A DNA stretch of 38,011 nt, from NCBI GenBank assembly GCA_903884005.1, contig CAISDA010000037.1:1-38011 (forward strand), in the 5' to 3' direction. A program made the position numbers and the translations under genes. Source of the DNA: an uncultured Ignavibacteriota bacterium. Lineage in GTDB: Bacteria; Bacteroidota; Ignavibacteria; UBA10030; UBA8401. The notes under the pieces were generated by a model. It searched no databases. It saw only the letters and a program-made list of their open reading frames with translations, and was not told the DNA's origin. Positions 9,049 through 17,941 of the stretch are shown piece by piece (the first letter of the stretch is position 1; the number at the start of each line of letters is the position of its first letter).

Positions 9049-10110
9049 TTAGACACATTGTAACACACACCCCTCAACGGCATGCCTGCTGATCGTACCG
9101 GCATTATATGCTTTGATCATTGATTGAATAATTTCATGCGATGGAATTATTTTTTCCTCAATCCTATCGAGCGAACGGGTCCAGTACCCTTCGCCATCGC
9201 CTTTGGCGTAACCAAAACCATACGACATCTCAAGAAGCACGGCGTCACCGCCTTCATTGAGCAGATAATCGAATCCCACCGATTGCATCCCCAGCCGATC
9301 CTTATATTCAAAAGACTGCCGGACAATGTCTATCGGTATCTTTGTGTGGTCATGGTCCTCATCCCCCCCGCCTGAAGCCCTAAAATCCCCCGGTCGCACC
9401 ATTCTCCGACAGCCCCAACATTTATCGCCTGCCAGTTCCAACCTAAAGTCAAAACTATTATTCGGAATAAAATCCTGGAAATACACATATCCCTTTTCAT
9501 TGCCATTCATTTTGGCATATTCTGGTTTGTGAATGATCCGTCGGGAAGACAGCAGCAAATGAGATAATGATATTTTCGCAGCCTTGAATTTTCTCACATT
9601 CTCTCTAATATGCGATTGCATATCAAACGGGCAAAAGCCTCCATCAAATGCCCTCTTGATGAATCTCTGAGCTTCTTTTTTATTTTTCACAAGATGCACA
9701 TTCATCGAAGCGGCCCCGCGGCGCAGTTTAAACACCTTCGGATAACTTGTGGCATCGGCCCACTGCGTTGCGGTGTGTTTGTCGTAGAACACATAACTCG
9801 GCACTAAGGGCGCTTTAATTGCCTCCAATAAATATTTTTGTCCGACTTTATCGTCAAAATGCCAACACGTATTAAAATTGGGGTAAACGTGCATTCCCCG
9901 ATTTTCTAAACTATAGAGTAATTGCTTTGCGAAGATAAGATCTTTATAACAGACATGGCTGTGATGCCACATAAAAATATCACAGTCCGAAACCTGCCCG
10001 ACTATATCGGAGCTATACGCATCGACCACTTTATGGTCAATCTTTCTGTCCTGGCAATAGGTTATCCACTCTCGATTCCAACCCGAATTATTATGTATGG
10101 CTATTTTCAT
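9049..10110 (-). CDS. ATP-grasp ligase-like protein, copy 1 (altered Gly loop)
   Basis: A 353-residue protein with ATP-grasp architecture: N-terminal Rossmann-like segment with DCDIFMWHHSH (42-52), NDKV-type linker FDDKVGQKYLLEAI (85-98), ATP-site lysine in VFKLRRGAAS (126-135), hinge YVYFQDFIP, basic segment RMVRPGDFRASGGG and the terminal metal/Mg site FDYL then LLEMSYGFG. ATP-grasp enzymes activate a carboxylate as an acyl phosphate and join it to an amine or thiol. Here the Gly-rich loop reads RRGAAS, where copy 2 next door has RGGAGS, so ATP binding may be altered. AAGGA lies 8 nt before the ATG. The substrate is unknown; amino-acid ligation to a sugar acid is one possibility. Confidence 0.8.
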   Translation of the reverse strand: MKIAIHNNSGWNREWITYCQDRKIDHKVVDAYSSDIVGQVSDCDIFMWHHSHVCYKDLIFAKQLLYSLENRGMHVYPNFNTCWHFDDKVGQKYLLEAIKAPLVPSYVFYDKHTATQWADATSYPKVFKLRRGAASMNVHLVKNKKEAQRFIKRAFDGGFCPFDMQSHIRENVRKFKAAKISLSHLLLSSRRIIHKPEYAKMNGNEKGYVYFQDFIPNNSFDFRLELAGDKCWGCRRMVRPGDFRASGGGDEDHDHTKIPIDIVRQSFEYKDRLGMQSVGFDYLLNEGGDAVLLEMSYGFGYAKGDGEGYWTRSLDRIEEKIIPSHEIIQSMIKAYNAGTISRHAVEGCVLQCV

Positions 10111-10194
10111 TGCTGTAGTCCTTTTTTTCCCATCACTTGAAATGCTGTGCGAAAAAACATGATCCGGCGAATTGTAGATTCATCGTATCGATCG

Positions 10195-11208
10195 TTATGC
10201 ATCCATCATCATCATCTCGACCATCCAATGCAGCGGATTAAATGAGCCTTCATGAAATTCGAGCGTCGTGTCCCAATACCCTACACACGGTTCATATCCG
10301 GTGTGAGAAAACCCATAGCTCACTTCCACGACCAAAGGATTATTATCGGCATCATACACAAAGTCATACGCGGCACACTGCGATTTAATTTTATCCGTCA
10401 GGGTGAATGCAAGCTCGATTGTACTTAACGGAAAATTATTTCTTTCATATAAAATATTGCCGCTTCCCGACGCCCTGAAGTCATTCGTCCGCACCAATCG
10501 TTTTATGGCAAAGGCCTTCTTGTTGACCACGATCACTCGAATATCGCAGCTGTTGTAGGGAATATAGTCCTGAAAATACACGTATCCTTTTTCGTGGTTC
10601 TGCATGTGAGCATATTCTGTCGATAAAAAAAGACGGCCAATCCCTTTCATTACTCCGATATACGTGTCTTTGCCCTCCCGATAGCGTCTGAATCGTTCTT
10701 TTAGGTATCCGACTCTATTGAACTGAGCGAACCCCTTGTTGAACGCCGTGGTGACAATTTTTTTTGCCTGAGCGGCTGATCGCACCATTCTTACATGCTC
10801 AGAGCCTGCACCTCCCCGCAGTTTGAACACTTTTGGGAAAGAGGTATTGTTGATCCATTCCAACGCGGATTTTTTGGTATAAAAAACATAACTTGGCACT
10901 AATGGGGCGTTTATTGCTTCAAAGAGATATTTTTGGCCGACTTTATCGTTAAAATGCCACGAAGTTTTATAATCGGGAAATGTTTTTTTTCCGCTTTTTT
11001 CAACCGAATACAGTAACTGTCTGGCAAAAAGGACATCTTTATAATCGCCGTGATGGTGATGCCACATGAGAGCCTGACAATCATCAAGGTGAGAGATGAT
11101 GTCCGTTCCATAACAGTTGACGAGTTTATACTCGATGGCATGCGTGTCGCAATACGCGATTCAATGATCGCTAAAGCTTCCAGGTGCGTTGTGAATGGCA
11201 ATTTTCAT
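10195..11208 (-). pseudogene. ATP-grasp ligase-like protein, copy 2, with in-frame TGA at codon 16
   Basis: A paralog of the gene at 9049-10110. Its original start is the ATG at 11208, which overlaps the stop of the upstream CapA gene as ATGA. Reading from there gives MKIAIHNAPGSFSDH, then TGA (11161-11163), then IAYCDTHAIEYKLVNCYG and, without further stops, the full domain to 10195. The neighbour reads MKIAIHN...EWITYC, so the stop replaces a Trp codon (TGG to TGA). Everything after it is intact, with the canonical loop VFKLRGGAGS, YVYFQDYIP, FRASGSG and VVEVSYGFS. A restart at the ATG at 11067 (weak AGG 5 nt upstream) would give a 290-residue protein lacking 47 residues but keeping the ATP site. 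It may be a recent nonsense mutation, a base-calling error or a gene still partly working. Confidence 0.85.
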
Positions 11209-12335
11209 AATGAGAGTATCTTCCTCAGGATGTCTCGATGGGCCTCGCATCGCATCAGATTCAGGAACAGTTTTTTTTTGGAACTCGACACGAGGGAGGG
11301 AAATAAATACCGGCGCCGGAGCCCCTGCATATATTTATTCGAATAGGGTTCTAAAAAAAGATCATACATCCCCCTCACTCGGTGACAATACTCATTAAAA
11401 TGATCCCGCAATTGTAAGTCATCTTGTATGATCTCATTATACCGATCGATCTTTGAAAAGAATCCATTGACGTCATTCCCCTTCATCAGATGCACGCCAA
11501 CGCGGGCATTGTTTTGATGGAACGGTAGTATTTTACACCGCAACCCGGCGTCTGTGATCTTCACAAGTACTGCCATTCCTTCCGTCCACAGTCCCGAACG
11601 TTGTGCACAATCATCAAAAACAAAATTCCCCAAACTATAGAATATCGGTTTTCCTTTATGCCACTCGAAACCGCTGATGCAGTGCGTATGATGACCGATG
11701 ACGGCATCGGCGCCGATGTCGATAAAGAACCGATACGTTGCCGCCATGCGGGGACTTGGCAGGGAGTACATTTCATGGCCGCCATGGACAACGACAAACA
11801 CATACTCTGCCGACTGTTTTGCCCGTTGAATGTCGTAATAATTTTGAACGGGATCCAAAGGCGCTGCTCCGTATCCTTCATCATGTGTCGTCCCAAATTC
11901 ATTCTCAGCGACATTGACAATGGCGATGCGCGTATTCTTTATCGTGGTCGAATAGACTCTTCTCGCCTCGCTATTATTCCGGCCGGCCCCCACAGATTCG
12001 AGTGTATACTGTTTGCAGCTGTCTAATGTGTCTCGTATGCCGGCTTCCCCATAATCCATGATATGGTTATTTGCCAATGTCACGAGGCCGAAACCAGCAT
12101 TTTTTAAGATCTGAAGCGCTTTCGGCTGTACTTTCAATACCGGTCCGGATTTTTCTATCGACGTAGTGGTATGGGTCGCTGGAGCTTCAAAATTAGTTAT
12201 GGAAAGGTCGGCTCCCTGAATGATCGGCAATAGATCGTTGAATATCGAGACATACTGGTTCTGGTCAGACAATTCCTCAATTCGGTTGACCGGGCAATAA
12301 TCTCCAGTGAACAATATGGACACTTCATTTTTCAT
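11205..12335 (-). CDS. CapA-family metallophosphatase-like protein
   Basis: A 376-residue protein of the CapA/PgsA family (calcineurin-like fold), known from poly-gamma-glutamate capsule synthesis but also found in many polysaccharide loci. Motifs in order: GDYCPVNR (11-18), NFEAP (48-52), LANNHIMDYG (87-96), HGGHE (184-188), GHHTH (214-218) and PIFYSLGNF (230-238). These carry the expected metal-ligand Asp, Asn and His residues. No signal peptide is seen, unlike secreted or membrane-anchored CapA proteins. AGGA lies 7 nt before the ATG at 12335, and this ATG overlaps the previous stop as ATGA; its own stop overlaps the next start in the same way. The frame is open to 12395, but that extension lies inside the upstream gene. 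Confidence 0.88.
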   Translation of the reverse strand: MKNEVSILFTGDYCPVNRIEELSDQNQYVSIFNDLLPIIQGADLSITNFEAPATHTTTSIEKSGPVLKVQPKALQILKNAGFGLVTLANNHIMDYGEAGIRDTLDSCKQYTLESVGAGRNNSEARRVYSTTIKNTRIAIVNVAENEFGTTHDEGYGAAPLDPVQNYYDIQRAKQSAEYVFVVVHGGHEMYSLPSPRMAATYRFFIDIGADAVIGHHTHCISGFEWHKGKPIFYSLGNFVFDDCAQRSGLWTEGMAVLVKITDAGLRCKILPFHQNNARVGVHLMKGNDVNGFFSKIDRYNEIIQDDLQLRDHFNEYCHRVRGMYDLFLEPYSNKYMQGLRRRYLFPSLVSSSKKKLFLNLMRCEAHRDILRKILSL

Positions 12336-13561
12336 GCTGCGTTCCTGATTGTTTCGCCTAATTGCGTTGATGTCATAAATTCGACGTCGGGCCACGTCCG
12401 GATGATGCTTGTTAACAATGCATGAAACGACCGTAAATTTTTTTCTCTATTACTCTCCTCAATTCCGCCCATAAAATTGATCCTGTGAACGGAAATAACA
12501 GAGGGCTTCTTCCACAAAAAGGCGGTGCGCATTTCCCGCAGGCAGCTATCCACAGGATCAATGTGAGATGTCAGAGCGGGCTCAAAGAAACAATTCCTGA
12601 TCAAGTACAGCTGACCGGACCGAGTACGCTCTCCTAATGTATGTCTGATGGAATAATTTTTCCCGGACGATGGATCCGGATGCGATTGCGATCGCATACC
12701 CTGAATAAACGTCACTCCATGATCGTACAAGACCGGCAAGAGATCGTTTCCCCATATATAGTTTGCGGCAATATACGATTCGGACTTGTATCCATATTCC
12801 GATTCAAACAATTCCAAGCCTGATCGTAGAATATCGTGCTTCTCCAGACGATCGGATTCTGCGTCATAATCCATGGCAGCTAAATAGCTTTTTCTTTTTT
12901 CCGCAGTAATATCCGTGCTGATGCCGAACACTCCATGGTGATACGCCAGCGAAGACTCGGGTAATTTATTCCGTAATGCAGACATCCACCGCGATACATT
13001 GAGATGTTCTCTGCCGTGAAATTGAGGATAGAACAGCTCACGTGCCATCCCTTCACGGATCAACGCAAAACTATTTGCATGACGCGGATGCCGCGCATAC
13101 GTTTCTCGGACAGTCTCGAAATAATATTCTTCGAACCCCGATTGTTCTATCTTTGTAAAATCCGGATTTGCGACAACACTGTTTGCCGTGATCACCGGGT
13201 GCTTTCCATTCGCAGTTCGGAACGACGTCAACACATCGAACAACGCCGTCAGGTCAGAATCGGATTCAAGTGAATCGAAACGATTGTAGGGGCATTGGTC
13301 GACTCTAATGCCTTTTTTTAGAAGGATGTGATACACATCTTTCGACGGCATCCGGATACTCCCCCAATCGTCGCTCTCGAAAACAACGATCTTCCGATGC
13401 GTCCGCCAACCGGGTGCATTCGATATTGTTCCGGATATGAAATTTTTAATCACTCTGGGCCAATCCCCCGCCGCGTGCGGCGTACAATAAAGTGAGGACG
13501 AAGATACCCCGCTGTGTGCACCGGGTGTTGTGTATGATTCATCGTGAAGTTTTTTCGGCAT
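12332..13561 (-). CDS. Polysaccharide (de)acetylase-like protein of the ESDDWG type
   Basis: A protein of up to about 409 residues with KIVVFESDDWGSIRMPS near its N-terminus, the signature of a family annotated as polysaccharide (de)acetylase. SDDWG stands where CE4 enzymes have TFDDG. Later segments are ANSVVANPDF, FYPQFHGREHLNV, YHHGVFGI and PSVISVHRINFMGG, with several His residues that could bind metal. The start is uncertain. The ATG at 13561 overlaps the upstream gene by 23 bp and has no ribosome site. A GTG at 13453 has GGGGGA 10 nt upstream and begins VIKNFISGTISNAPGW, where homologs usually begin, so it may be the true start. Its TGA overlaps the capA-like ATG. The biochemical role of this family is poorly defined. 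Confidence 0.75.
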   Translation of the reverse strand: MPKKLHDESYTTPGAHSGVSSSSLYCTPHAAGDWPRVIKNFISGTISNAPGWRTHRKIVVFESDDWGSIRMPSKDVYHILLKKGIRVDQCPYNRFDSLESDSDLTALFDVLTSFRTANGKHPVITANSVVANPDFTKIEQSGFEEYYFETVRETYARHPRHANSFALIREGMARELFYPQFHGREHLNVSRWMSALRNKLPESSLAYHHGVFGISTDITAEKRKSYLAAMDYDAESDRLEKHDILRSGLELFESEYGYKSESYIAANYIWGNDLLPVLYDHGVTFIQGMRSQSHPDPSSGKNYSIRHTLGERTRSGQLYLIRNCFFEPALTSHIDPVDSCLREMRTAFLWKKPSVISVHRINFMGGIEESNREKNLRSFHALLTSIIRTWPDVEFMTSTQLGETIRNAA

Positions 13562-14741
13562 TGAGTGAAGTAAAAAAATCGACCAATTTCGGCCCATAGA
13601 GGGAATAATGAAAATTTTTCTCAGCAATTGTTCTTCCATTGGCCCCCAGCGTCGTCGCTTTCGCCGGATCATCGAGAAGACCGCAAATTGCCGATGCAAA
13701 AGCGGTAATGTCTCCCGGGGGCGTCAGACGCGCGCTCATTCCATCCTCAATAAATCGCGGTATTTCACCGACAGGGTTCGTAACCACAGGTCTCCCCGAG
13801 GCCAGATACTCTCCCAATTTTGTCGGAAACCGTGCATGCGAGTACAGCTCATCGAACATAGGCAGCACGAGCACGGATGAGGACGCATATTCTTTCAGTA
13901 ACACGCTTCGTTCCACATATCCGACAAAACGAATTCTCCCGTTTGTGCGTGATAAGTTAAAACCAGGCGTGGACTCGTTGGCGCCGCCGGCTATAACCAA
14001 TTGACAGTCCGGATGCCGTTCCCACACAGAATCCATGACCTCTAATAAGAAACTGAATGTGTCGTTATACACCGGTGATCCCGCAAACAAGACAGATTTG
14101 CCGGCCAGTGGAGCAGCAACAGGCTCGAACTCGGCAATGTCGACCAATATTGGAATTTCACAGACAGCAACGGAGCGTGTCGTTTTGATATTTTCCTTTC
14201 CGATCCAATCGCGAAGGAAGCGTGAAATGCACACGACCCCGTCTATGCCCCACAACGGTGAAATTTTTTTTTCAACCATCGTCGGCTTTTCTTTCAGGTT
14301 CCAGGGCGCCTCACACAAATCGATGACGATCGGTACATTATTTTTTTGTGCCATCCTTCGCACGATGAATCGTTCAAAGTCCAGTTTCAACATGGGCGTA
14401 TAGAAGTACAATCCATCCAGCGCGTTGTCCCTGGCAGCACGGCTCATCTTCGTCCGGGCAGTCCATGCCAGAGCGAAGCGGTCGAATATCCGCCGCACTT
14501 TCCGGGAACTGGCTTGGGTTCTTCCAAGAAGAAATTCGAAGCGGACACCGTCTTTGGTGCCGCTCGCTTCATGATTTCGCGCATCGGCCCAACTGTCCAA
14601 TCCATCCACCCATACCTGCACCGATGCACCCGCTTCGGTCATGGCACGTGCCATCAAATGGATCCGCTGTGCCTCCGCCATGCCAATAGGGTAGGGAGTT
14701 CTACCGGTGAGAATGCCAATATGCAATTGTGCATCGGTCAT
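13539..14741 (-). CDS. Glycosyltransferase family 4
   Basis: A 400-residue GT-B glycosyltransferase. The N-terminus HIGILTGRTPYPIGMAEAQR contains the acceptor loop, followed by a basic helix (RKVRRIFDR) and FYTPMLKLDF. The C-terminal domain shows VLFAGSPVYNDTFSFLLEVM, IRFVGYVERSVLLKEYASSSVLVLP and FPTKLGEYLASGRPVVTNPVGEIPRFIEDG, with the variant form of the donor motif in which P-x-K-x-x-E-Y replaces E-x7-E. No ribosome site is evident before the ATG at 14741. It is separated from the FkbM gene by about 100 bp. Donor and acceptor are unknown. Confidence 0.9.
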   Translation of the reverse strand: MTDAQLHIGILTGRTPYPIGMAEAQRIHLMARAMTEAGASVQVWVDGLDSWADARNHEASGTKDGVRFEFLLGRTQASSRKVRRIFDRFALAWTARTKMSRAARDNALDGLYFYTPMLKLDFERFIVRRMAQKNNVPIVIDLCEAPWNLKEKPTMVEKKISPLWGIDGVVCISRFLRDWIGKENIKTTRSVAVCEIPILVDIAEFEPVAAPLAGKSVLFAGSPVYNDTFSFLLEVMDSVWERHPDCQLVIAGGANESTPGFNLSRTNGRIRFVGYVERSVLLKEYASSSVLVLPMFDELYSHARFPTKLGEYLASGRPVVTNPVGEIPRFIEDGMSARLTPPGDITAFASAICGLLDDPAKATTLGANGRTIAEKNFHYSLYGPKLVDFFTSLNAEKTSR

Positions 14742-14840
14742 ATTCGTGTGTTGTGCAAGGGTAAAGCCAAATGTGGTATGCCTGTCAATGTTGGGATACA
14801 GCGCTCATCAAGGCGGAAGTAGGTCACGGGGAGAACGGTT

Positions 14841-15581
14841 TCATCGATATTCCGAGGATGAAAACATTCCCGAATCGGTTCTGGCAAAGAACATGTCCAT
14901 TTGCCAGAATGCTTTGTCGTGGAGTCTGAGCGACGGACCGGCGATGTCATAGCATCGGAATCCCAGTTGCTCCAAATGAGAACACATTTCATGGAACCGA
15001 ATGGCATGATCTGTTATCTTAAAATTGTACACCTCCATCACAATGACGTTGGTCTTCGTCAGCGTCTCCTTCGCCCCCATGAGGATGGGAACTTCATATC
15101 CATGTGTATCGAATTTCAACAGGAAGGGTCCTTCAAGCTTCCGTTCGCGTACTATCGCGTCGACAGTTTTAACGGGAACGCTCCGTGCTTGACCGCCCGT
15201 TCCGTCCACCGTACTGCCGTCCAGGTCGTCCGATATGTTCAAAATGGCATCCTCGCCGTCGGTTCTTCCGGCAACGCACAGCGCGTAATCGAAATTTTCG
15301 TGTTTCTGTTTTACTACTTCCAGCTCGGGCCGGCGTTCACGCAGAGGTTCAATGCCGATGTAGGATGCCCTCGGGAACGTCCCCATCGTCATGAGACTCC
15401 ATTCTCCATTCGAAGCCCCGATGTCGATGACGCTGTTTATGGGAATGCCATGCTCGGTAATTCGCCGTACCGCCGATTCCATAGCGAACGTTGCGTCCAA
15501 CGTGTCTGCATGAGCGCGAACAATTTTTACACCCAATGGTGTAAGAAGTGAATTGACCGCGTGGCTGATGCGTGCTCTCAT
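14841..15581 (-). CDS. FkbM-family methyltransferase
   Basis: A 246-residue SAM-dependent methyltransferase of the FkbM type, which O-methylates sugars or sugar-like hydroxyls. The SAM-binding motif I is VIDIGASNGEWS (51-62), then IGIEPLRER, and the family-typical KFDTHGYEVPILMGAKETL near residues 160-180, followed by VIVMEVYNF. The ATG at 15581 has AAGG 7 nt upstream; a TTG at 15599 would add six residues and is less likely. Its presence suggests a methylated sugar, either in the repeat unit or as a chain-end cap, a common stop signal in ABC-transporter-type O-antigen systems; that role is inference. Confidence 0.92.
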   Translation of the reverse strand: MRARISHAVNSLLTPLGVKIVRAHADTLDATFAMESAVRRITEHGIPINSVIDIGASNGEWSLMTMGTFPRASYIGIEPLRERRPELEVVKQKHENFDYALCVAGRTDGEDAILNISDDLDGSTVDGTGGQARSVPVKTVDAIVRERKLEGPFLLKFDTHGYEVPILMGAKETLTKTNVIVMEVYNFKITDHAIRFHEMCSHLEQLGFRCYDIAGPSLRLHDKAFWQMDMFFARTDSGMFSSSEYR

Positions 15582-15649
15582 ATGTCCGCCTTCCGACAAA
15601 ATTATTTTTGTAACTGTTCAGTATGCTGTTGCCTACGCACGGGTTGTGT

Positions 15650-16483
15650 TTACCGTATTTTCCATTGAAGGGAGTTGTAATCCCGAACTATTCTTGGATG
15701 GCGGTCCCATACCCACAAATTGGCGCGCTGCATAATCGTCCGAAGAAGAGTCACTACGCTGTGGTGAAATGTCGAGAAGACAGCCGCGCGAAAACGATCC
15801 TGCCGGGAACTTTTATATTTATAGTGGTGGTGGATCATTTGAACTTCTCTGCGGTATTTTCCCTCGCTCTCTCCCCGGCGATCTCCGTGATGACGAAATC
15901 CGCCTAAGAGCGTGTTCACATGATACAGTGGTGCAAGTTGAAAGAACCGGAACCACAGTTCCGTGTCTGCCGCATATTTCACGGATTCATTCAGCTTCCC
16001 GCCGGCAGCCTCCCATAAACTTCGGCGCCAAAAGGTAGATTCTTGCTGCAAAACACAATTGCCGGATAAAAAATCGTACTGGTTTTTGTAATACACATCA
16101 ATATTCCGTGGAGCCCTTCCCACGTCAAAATTCGACGCCACGCCGTTTATCCATTGCACTTCCGGAAACTGCTTGAAGACTTCCGCCACGATCTCAAGCG
16201 TCCACGGGTAATAGGCATCCGAACTGTTGATCCATCCCATAATTTCGCCGGTTGATTGTTGAAATCCTTTGTTGATCGCGGCATATTGCCCCTTATCCGG
16301 CTCACTGACCCAATATTTTAATTGATGATGGTATTTTTTTATGATCTCCACACTGCCATCGGTGGAACCACCATCCATGACAATATATTCCAGGTCGGGA
16401 TAGTGTTGTTCCACAACCGAACGGATTGTATCCTCAAGAAATTCAATTTGATTGAATGAAGGCGTGACGATGCTGATTTTCAT
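15650..16483 (-). CDS. Glycosyltransferase family 2
   Basis: A 277-residue GT-A glycosyltransferase. Motifs: VTPSFNQ (6-12), MDGGSTDGS (36-44) for UDP binding, EPDKGQYAAINKG (61-73) and NSSD at 86-89 at the place of the metal-binding DxD. QQESTFWRRSLWE, near residue 145, is typical of this branch. The DxD replacement by NSSD is common in the branch and does not by itself mean inactivity. AGGA lies 8 nt before the ATG at 16483. The sugar specificity is not readable from sequence. The last 40 residues are basic and may contact the membrane. Confidence 0.93.
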   Translation of the reverse strand: MKISIVTPSFNQIEFLEDTIRSVVEQHYPDLEYIVMDGGSTDGSVEIIKKYHHQLKYWVSEPDKGQYAAINKGFQQSTGEIMGWINSSDAYYPWTLEIVAEVFKQFPEVQWINGVASNFDVGRAPRNIDVYYKNQYDFLSGNCVLQQESTFWRRSLWEAAGGKLNESVKYAADTELWFRFFQLAPLYHVNTLLGGFRHHGDRRGESEGKYRREVQMIHHHYKYKSSRQDRFRAAVFSTFHHSVVTLLRTIMQRANLWVWDRHPRIVRDYNSLQWKIR

Positions 16484-16573
16484 TTGCTCATTCCTGATCT
16501 TGTGACAGTGTGAACAATGCGTTGCCCCTTTATATGTGATCGCCTGAATCGTCTTCGAAGCAGCACCGCCGAT

Positions 16574-17941
16574 TCACAAAGAATGCACGCTGGTATTGCT
16601 CTTCCAGTCATCGGCCGCTTCTTCATAAAATGAAAGATAGTGATCGGCCATCCTCTTTTTGTCGTAGTGTCGTGCCGCATGGGCTGCTGCCGCCGTGGAC
16701 AAAGCGCATCGAAAACGTGTGTCGGCAAATAGTGTTACCACTGCGTTCACTATAGCCTCTGCGTCTCTCACCGGGGTCAATATTCCGGTGCTGCCATCAA
16801 TTATTTGCTCCGGTATTCCTCCCACACGAGTGGCAACAACAGGCGTCCCGCATGCAAGAGCTTCCAATATCACCGATGGAAAAACGTCAGCCAAAGCCGG
16901 ATGAAGATATATATCCGCTGCACGATAGTACAACCGCAGCTGCGCCGGAGAACTTATATATGGGACGAACCTAATTTTTTCGGCCCATTCGGACGCCGAC
17001 GAAGGATCTTCGCCGATACCGAGAAATAGTATCTCTTCGTCGTGCATCGTGTTCGCAATGAGGTGAACCACACGCTTCATCGTTCCGTAATCACGGAATG
17101 GATTGTTCCGGATGCCGTTTGCCGCGAACATAATGATCTTCGCCGTAAGGGGTAAGCCTAGATGCGCCCGCGCTTCGATCTTATTTCCCGGCGAAAACAC
17201 GCACGTATCGATCCCGTTTGGAATCAATCGCGTCATGGCAGCCGCTCCGCGCAGCAGCGATGATTCCACCTTATCCAGCGCCCATTGTGACGGCGCGGCA
17301 ATATAGAGCCTGCTTGAAGAAAAAATGGTTTTCTTCTTTTCCCAATTTTTACGGGTCGCATCTGTTCTCACTTCCGGAGGACTTTTCAAATCCGGACATT
17401 CCCCGCATCCGGACATCCATCTCACACAATCAAAAGGATGCGCGCAATGGCCGGTCATGGTCCATAGGTCGTGCATGGTTAACACTGTCGGTAGTGTCTT
17501 GGTCAGCCTTGCTACAGATGAAAGGTCGAAATAATTTCCATGGAGATTATGGAGATGCAATACATCAGGCCGTTCGGGTATCATCTGTAACAGTGAATCG
17601 GAGGCGGGGAAATTGAAATCTTCATATCCCCGCAGATAATCGAACGCACGCTGTGGTGTTGCAACAAAAGGAAGAATTTGTTCGCCCATGCGCTGGGCGC
17701 CTCGATATGTTCCGCTGAATTGAACGGCCTTTTTTGCAGCCGCCATCCAAAAACGCCCCCAGCACGTTCGGTAACGATCGTTCTCGATCAAAAAAGAGGC
17801 AGGTGCATGTTCCTTGCGTCTTCCATATACGGCAAAGGCAGAAAGATCGCGGCGGAGAAATTCCTGATGCAGCGTTCGGCACACTCCCGCTGCGCCTCCG
17901 GCTCCATCTTGCGTATTGACCTGGCAGACAGAACGAATCAT
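16574..17941 (-). CDS. Glycosyltransferase family 4 (WcaC-like)
   Basis: A GT-B glycosyltransferase of 455 residues from the ATG at 17941, which overlaps the previous gene's stop as TAATG and so is probably translationally coupled. N-terminal QVNTQDGAGGAAG (acceptor loop), LHLHNLHGNYFDL, TMHDLWTMTGHCAHPFDC with C-x5-C-type cysteines (SGCGECPDL) seen in the WcaC-like group, IPNGIDTCVF, and the donor motif DVFPSVILEALACGTPVVAT, where Asp replaces the first Glu of E-x7-E. An in-frame start at 17989 lies inside the upstream gene and is less likely. The next gene follows after 90 bp. Confidence 0.92.
   Translation of the reverse strand: MIRSVCQVNTQDGAGGAAGVCRTLHQEFLRRDLSAFAVYGRRKEHAPASFLIENDRYRTCWGRFWMAAAKKAVQFSGTYRGAQRMGEQILPFVATPQRAFDYLRGYEDFNFPASDSLLQMIPERPDVLHLHNLHGNYFDLSSVARLTKTLPTVLTMHDLWTMTGHCAHPFDCVRWMSGCGECPDLKSPPEVRTDATRKNWEKKKTIFSSSRLYIAAPSQWALDKVESSLLRGAAAMTRLIPNGIDTCVFSPGNKIEARAHLGLPLTAKIIMFAANGIRNNPFRDYGTMKRVVHLIANTMHDEEILFLGIGEDPSSASEWAEKIRFVPYISSPAQLRLYYRAADIYLHPALADVFPSVILEALACGTPVVATRVGGIPEQIIDGSTGILTPVRDAEAIVNAVVTLFADTRFRCALSTAAAAHAARHYDKKRMADHYLSFYEEAADDWKSNTSVHSL

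Noticed and set aside
11161-11163. The TGA as a selenocysteine codon or as evidence for TGA-to-Trp recoding
   Set aside because: The paralog has Trp, not Cys, at the site, and several genes in the window end with TGA at sensible positions, so a recoded genetic code is not supported.
13562-13699. N-terminal extension of the ESDDWG protein to 13699
   Set aside because: It would lie entirely inside the upstream glycosyltransferase gene and reads as low-complexity basic sequence unlike the family.
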